From contig MFBO01000014.1 of assembly GCA_001774995.1 (NCBI GenBank), forward strand, positions 3,577-11,147: a stretch of 7,571 bases of DNA, given 5' to 3'. The notes under the pieces were generated by a model that was not told where the DNA came from, did not search any database, and worked only from the letters and a program-made list of their open reading frames with translations. Positions within the stretch are counted from its first letter, which is position 1, and the number at the start of each line of letters is the position of its first letter. Made by a program: the position numbers and the translations under genes. Below are positions 4,794 through 7,571 of the stretch, one piece after another. This stretch comes from Candidatus Curtissbacteria bacterium RIFCSPLOWO2_01_FULL_38_11b. GTDB lineage: Bacteria; Patescibacteriota; Microgenomatia; Curtissbacterales; GWA2-41-24.

Positions 4794-6626
4794 ATGACTC
4801 ATCTTATTAAGACATTACTTGTTTCATCTATTATTTTAATTATTCTTTTTGTTATTTATAGTTTCTTTTTTATAAATAAAACTCTGCCCAATACGTACTT
4901 TGGGAATTTGAGTGTTTCTGGTAAAAATGAAGACCAAGTTGACAAAATAATTACAAATTACATCGACAATTATACAAAGCAGATGATTAATATTTCTTGC
5001 GGTAGTAAAAATGTTGAGGTTTCTTTAGCGGATTTAGGTGTAAATTATGATGCAGGTTCGTCTGTAAGCAAAGTTTACCAAAACCCAAAGAAAGTAAATT
5101 TTGGGCAGTTTATCAAGAATTATCTTTCTGCTTTGGTATTTAGAACTTATGTAAACCCTTCATATGATTTAAATTACTCACAACTTAATAATAAACTCGA
5201 TGCCCTATTATCACCATATGAAAAAGCACCAAGGGATTCCACTATTATTTTTGATGCGCACGAACCTAAAATTTCCAAGTCTTCAAATGGTATTGTAGTA
5301 GATAGAATTAAAATTATAAAAGATATTATTACAAACTTAGAGGGCTTATCTTCGGAAAGAATTATAGCCAGCTATATAAATTCTCAGTCAAGCATAAAAG
5401 AAAGCCAAGCAGAACAGGCGCTTGAGAAAGTTAAAGCATTAAATAATCAAAATATTATACTTTATTATGAACAAGAAAAATGGCCAGTATCTTCTGATGT
5501 ACTTTTAAATTTGCTTGAATTTTCCCCAAGCGATCAAGATATTAACGGTTATTTAACCCTTGAAATTGGCGGCAGCAAAATTTCAATTAAAGATATCGAT
5601 ATTAGTGATAAAACACAGCCTATATTGCAAGTTAGACTTAATAACGAAAAGATAAGTTTGTTAATTTCAGATATTGCAAGTTATATTGATAAGCAAACAG
5701 CGGATGCCACAATTGAATTTGATGGTCAAAAAGTAACAAGCTTTACTCCAGCTTCCGATGGTCAACAGTTAAATCAAACTTTAGCCAAAAACTTAATACT
5801 TGAAAAAATATCTGTTGATAATTTACATCCTGAAAAAAATATCAGTATCCTCTTGCCCGTTGAAGTTACCAGGGCAAAAATTGCCAATAAGGAGATTAAC
5901 TCTCTTGGTGTTCGCGAACTGATTGGCACTGGTGTTTCTTACTTTGCCGGTTCGATCCCCAACAGAAAGTTCAATATTGAACTTGGAGCAAAATTGATTA
6001 GCGGCACACTTATAGCTCCAGGAGAAACATTTTCGTTTAATAAACTGGTCGGGCCAGTTTCCAGAGAACAAGGATTTAAACAGGCATATGTAATTAACAA
6101 GGGACGGACCGTACTTGATGATGGAGGCGGTATTTGTCAGGTTTCAACAACAGTTTTTAGAGCAGTGTTAAATTCCGGGTTGCCCATCGTCAAAAGAACT
6201 GCACATGCTTATCGTGTTGGTTATTATGAGCAGAAGGGATTCAAACCCGGATTTGATGCAACCATATTTTCTCCCTCTGTTGATTTACAATTTAAAAATG
6301 ATACTGCAAATCATATTTTGGTGCAGGCTAAAGTGGATACTGCAAATGCCAAATTGCAAGTAGATATTTACGGCACAAGTGATGGTCGCAAAGTTGAAAT
6401 TTCAAACGCAGTTGTTTCAAACATCACACCGGCTCCCCCACCTTTATATCAGGATGATCCGACTTTACCTAAGGGTACTGTTAAGCAAGTCGATTTTGAG
6501 GCACAAGGTGCAACTTCCGTATTTAGTCGTAAAGTTTATAAGGGTGATCAAGTAATTATCGACGAAACCATTAGATCAAACTTTAGACCTTGGCAAGCAG
6601 TATATTTAGTTGGAACAGGGGGATGA
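4794..6626 (+). CDS. Membrane-anchored VanW-family protein
   Basis: The protein has 610 residues from ATG 4794; an in-frame TTG at 4782 would add four. I prefer the ATG because neither start has a Shine-Dalgarno sequence and TTG is rarer. One transmembrane segment (about 3-27) anchors a large outer domain. The middle (about 35-365) holds two diverged repeats of the putative peptidoglycan-binding type found in YoaR-like proteins, e.g. 'LPNTYFGNLSVSGKNEDQVDKII' and 'TQPILQVRLNNEKISLLISDIAS'. The VanW domain (about 387-515) shows FNIELGAKLISGTLIAPGETFSFN, the hallmark GGGICQVSTTVF (444-455) and AYRVGYYEQKGFKPGFDATIF. After a Pro-rich linker, the last 60 residues resemble a G5-like module. The biochemical role of VanW is unknown; cell-wall binding or remodelling is likely. 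The gene precedes DUF192 in the same direction. No terminator is seen after it. Confidence 0.9.
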   Translation: MTHLIKTLLVSSIILIILFVIYSFFFINKTLPNTYFGNLSVSGKNEDQVDKIITNYIDNYTKQMINISCGSKNVEVSLADLGVNYDAGSSVSKVYQNPKKVNFGQFIKNYLSALVFRTYVNPSYDLNYSQLNNKLDALLSPYEKAPRDSTIIFDAHEPKISKSSNGIVVDRIKIIKDIITNLEGLSSERIIASYINSQSSIKESQAEQALEKVKALNNQNIILYYEQEKWPVSSDVLLNLLEFSPSDQDINGYLTLEIGGSKISIKDIDISDKTQPILQVRLNNEKISLLISDIASYIDKQTADATIEFDGQKVTSFTPASDGQQLNQTLAKNLILEKISVDNLHPEKNISILLPVEVTRAKIANKEINSLGVRELIGTGVSYFAGSIPNRKFNIELGAKLISGTLIAPGETFSFNKLVGPVSREQGFKQAYVINKGRTVLDDGGGICQVSTTVFRAVLNSGLPIVKRTAHAYRVGYYEQKGFKPGFDATIFSPSVDLQFKNDTANHILVQAKVDTANAKLQVDIYGTSDGRKVEISNAVVSNITPAPPPLYQDDPTLPKGTVKQVDFEAQGATSVFSRKVYKGDQVIIDETIRSNFRPWQAVYLVGTGG

Positions 6627-6634
6627 ATTAATTT

Positions 6635-6661
6635 CTAATTGACCTAATTGATCTAATTTCT
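6635..6661. repeat. Three 9-bp tandem repeats (CTAATTGAC-like)
   Basis: CTAATTGAC, CTAATTGAT and CTAATTTCT follow each other without gaps, preceded by AATTAATTT. The AATTAATT(T)CT motif also occurs upstream of the VanW gene (4697 and 4726), so related AT-rich sequence lies on both sides of that gene. Function unknown; simple-sequence slippage is enough to explain it. Confidence 0.45.
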
Positions 6662-6699
6662 AAATACTATTAGGATAGATTCGGACTAATCAATTCGTA

Positions 6700-6705
6700 T
6701 ATAAT
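6700..6705 (+). promoter_or_regulatory. -10 box before the DUF192 gene
   Basis: A perfect TATAAT ends four bases before ATG 6710 and ten bases before ATG 6716. No good -35 box is seen (AGATTC lies 17 bases upstream). The tight spacing argues for a leaderless mRNA. By comparison with the CsrA-like and hicB genes (nine bases between -10 and ATG), it favours the ATG at 6716 as the real start. Confidence 0.45.
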
Positions 6706-6709
6706 TCGC

Positions 6710-7267
6710 ATGTCAATGAACTTAAAAAAAGATTTAGCAATAGTTGGCGGCTTATTTTTGCTGGTTGTTGCTCTTTTAATATTTGGTAGAGGTTTTACGA
6801 CGGGTACATTTGTCGAGCAAAGACAAGAAGCTACACCGAGCCAACAAGCGTCCAGCAATTTAACACAAGACAATAATAATAGATCTCGTGTTTCTATTAA
6901 AACCCTTAGTGTTTTTGTAGAAATAGCTAGAACTTCTGATAGTCAAAAAAAAGGTCTCTCTGGACGTGACCAGCTTGCTATCAACGAGGGATTGCTGTTT
7001 GTGTTTGACACACCCGCTAAATATGCTTTTTGGATGAAGGACATGAAGTTCCCGATTGATATTATATGGATCGACGGTTCACCAGCTGGAGAAAAGAAGA
7101 TTGTTGATATTGCCGAGAACGCAACAGTTGAACCGGGTAAAAATGACGAGGAACTTAAAAGATACACGCCTCGCGCTGATGCTTTGTATGTTTTAGAAAT
7201 TAATGCGGGCCTTGTAAAACACAACAATTTACAAATTGGTGATGTGGTGAATTTCGAGCTGCAATGA
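6710..7267 (+). CDS. Membrane-anchored DUF192 family protein
   Basis: This 185-residue protein has one N-terminal transmembrane segment (about 8-27, LAIVGGLFLLVVALLIFGRG), a polar Gln/Asn/Ser linker (about 35-60), then a complete DUF192 domain (about 68-184). Family marks are 'ARTSDSQKKGLSGRDQL..NEGLLFVFDTPAKYAFWMKDMKFPIDIIWID', then 'VDIAENATVEP', and the ending 'YVLEINAGLVKHNNLQIGDVVNF'. The function of DUF192 is unknown; proteins with this fold are usually exported or anchored. The start could be ATG 6710 or 6716 (see the -10 box); only two residues differ. The stop overlaps the first tsaD-like start codon as ATGA (7264-7267), so tsaD was probably once translationally coupled directly to this gene. 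Confidence 0.9.
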   Translation: MSMNLKKDLAIVGGLFLLVVALLIFGRGFTTGTFVEQRQEATPSQQASSNLTQDNNNRSRVSIKTLSVFVEIARTSDSQKKGLSGRDQLAINEGLLFVFDTPAKYAFWMKDMKFPIDIIWIDGSPAGEKKIVDIAENATVEPGKNDEELKRYTPRADALYVLEINAGLVKHNNLQIGDVVNFELQ

Positions 7268-7326
7268 GGATTTTAGGTATTGAAACGACCCCTCGATTAC
7301 ACTCAGTGTTGTTTCCAATGCTATGA
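7264..7326 (+). pseudogene. tsaD start duplicate 1: 20-codon mini-ORF MRILGIETT...
   Basis: ATG 7264 overlaps the DUF192 stop (ATGA) and opens MRILGIETT, the conserved N-terminus of TsaD. Instead of the next TsaD residues (CDET) the frame enters a hairpin repeat (PRLHSVLFPML) and stops at TGA 7324-7326, overlapping the next ATG. Its overlap with DUF192 suggests that this was the original position of the tsaD start. It may be an untranslated relic or a leader peptide. Confidence 0.7.
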
Positions 7327-7379
7327 GGATACTTGGGATAGAAACAACCCTTCGACAAGATTCAGGATGGTTTCGATAG
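7323..7379 (+). pseudogene. tsaD start duplicate 2: 18-codon mini-ORF MRILGIETT...
   Basis: This second copy encodes the same nine residues as copy 1 with different codons (five of nine codons changed, all synonymously). It then enters a related but distinct hairpin repeat (LRQDSGWFR) and stops at TAG 7377-7379, four bases before the next ATG. The repeat core AACCCTTCGACAAGATTCAG resembles the element at 43-78. Confidence 0.7.
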
Positions 7380-7383
7380 AAAT

Positions 7384-7452
7384 ATGAAAATACTGGGAAT
7401 CGAAACCACACTTCGATTACACTCAGTGTTGTTTCGAAAGGGCCTATGTTAG
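7384..7452 (+). pseudogene. tsaD start duplicate 3: 22-codon mini-[12 protein letters not shown]...
   Basis: This third copy encodes MKILGIETT, then [13 protein letters not shown] from a hairpin repeat nearly identical to that in copy 1, and stops at TAG 7450-7452, overlapping the true tsaD start. The arms TCGAAACCACA (7400-7410) and TGTTGTTTCGA (7427-7437) are inverted repeats matching at 10 of 11 positions, so the mRNA should fold here. Confidence 0.7.
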
Positions 7453-7571
7453 TACTGGGTATCGAAACAACTTGTGATGAGACCGGAGCTGCTGTTGTTG
7501 AAAATGGGCACCGGATATTAAGCAATGTTGTGGCTTCTTCTGTTGATCTTCAAAAAAAATATGGCGGGGTG
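7446..7571 (+). CDS. tsaD: tRNA N6-threonylcarbamoyladenosine synthase TsaD (5' part only)
   Basis: The first 42 codons are present and the window edge cuts the gene. [21 protein letters not shown] matches the TsaD (Gcp/Kae1/YgjD) N-terminus, usually 'ILGIETSCDETAAAVV', the first phosphate-binding motif of the ASKHA fold. It is followed by [19 protein letters not shown], the usual 'il.nvv.SQ...h..yGGV' region, with Ser-Val in place of Ser-Gln. With TsaB and TsaE it moves the threonylcarbamoyl group onto A37 of tRNAs that read ANN codons. The metal-binding HxxxH motif lies beyond the edge. ATG 7446 is chosen because only this copy continues into CDET. A weak GAAAGG lies five bases upstream. 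Three duplicated starts precede it, so its translation may depend on reinitiation. Confidence 0.9.
   Translation, partial: MLVLGIETTCDETGAAVVENGHRILSNVVASSVDLQKKYGGV

Larger units (their letters stand above)
7264..7445. repeat. Three-unit tandem array: tsaD start codons plus hairpin spacer
   Basis: Three units of 59-62 bp each consist of 27 bp of tsaD start sequence and 32-35 bp of spacer (7291-7322, 7350-7383, 7411-7445). In each unit the end of the coding part pairs with the 3' part of the spacer. Spacers 1 and 3 share CGATTACACTCAGTGTTG and differ at two positions over their first 28; spacer 2 is a different member of the family. The array ends where the intact tsaD begins. Confidence 0.8.

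Noticed and set aside
7264..7445. CRISPR-like array
   Set aside because: The repeat part is tsaD coding sequence that varies at wobble positions, the spacers are alike rather than unique, and there are only three units with no cas genes.
7229..7525. Minus-strand frame across the tsaD start array with repeated peptide segments
   Set aside because: Its internal repeats simply mirror the plus-strand array; it has no family match and overlaps tsaD.

Overview
The window looks like part of a small, AT-rich bacterial genome, most likely a Candidate Phyla Radiation (Patescibacteria) lineage, perhaps Microgenomates. The clues are short dispersed palindromic repeats (one translates in part as SFAEASEGK, a peptide I recall from CPR proteins), a large VanW-family protein, several genes with a -10 box almost on the start codon, and an isolated sugar-binding lipoprotein. 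The lineage is inferred from style, not from a marker gene.

Left part (1-1050): an accessory patch. A DUF5678-like gene on the plus strand carries an in-frame TAA. It converges on a minus-strand hicB-hicA toxin-antitoxin pair. Just past hicA lies a second, diverged copy of the last codons of pyrG, so the hicBA segment sits between two copies of the pyrG 3' end. A 71-bp inverted-repeat element separates hicB from pyrG.

Middle (1049-4687, all minus strand): a sugar-binding lipoprotein gene; then a gene encoding two CsrA domains in one chain, with a perfect consensus promoter (TTGACA-N17-TATAAT) and almost no leader; then pyrG (CTP synthase). pyrG has its own promoter, whose predicted transcript starts 5'-GGGC. 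Its 105-nt leader ends in a terminator-like hairpin plus T-run directly before the ATG, and the Shine-Dalgarno sequence lies inside the hairpin. This resembles the CTP-sensing attenuation known for Bacillus pyrG.

Right part (4794-7571, plus strand): a membrane-anchored VanW-family protein, a membrane-anchored DUF192 protein, and the first 42 codons of tsaD (tRNA t6A synthesis), cut by the window edge. Between DUF192 and tsaD are three extra tandem copies of the tsaD start, encoding MRILGIETT, MRILGIETT and MKILGIETT. Each is followed by a 32-35 bp hairpin repeat and a stop within a few bases of the next ATG. The copies differ almost only at synonymous positions, while two of the inserted repeats are nearly identical. 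This is the most unusual structure here.

A common theme is gene ends that have been duplicated and separated by inserted DNA (pyrG 3' end, tsaD 5' end), with both copies still resembling coding sequence.
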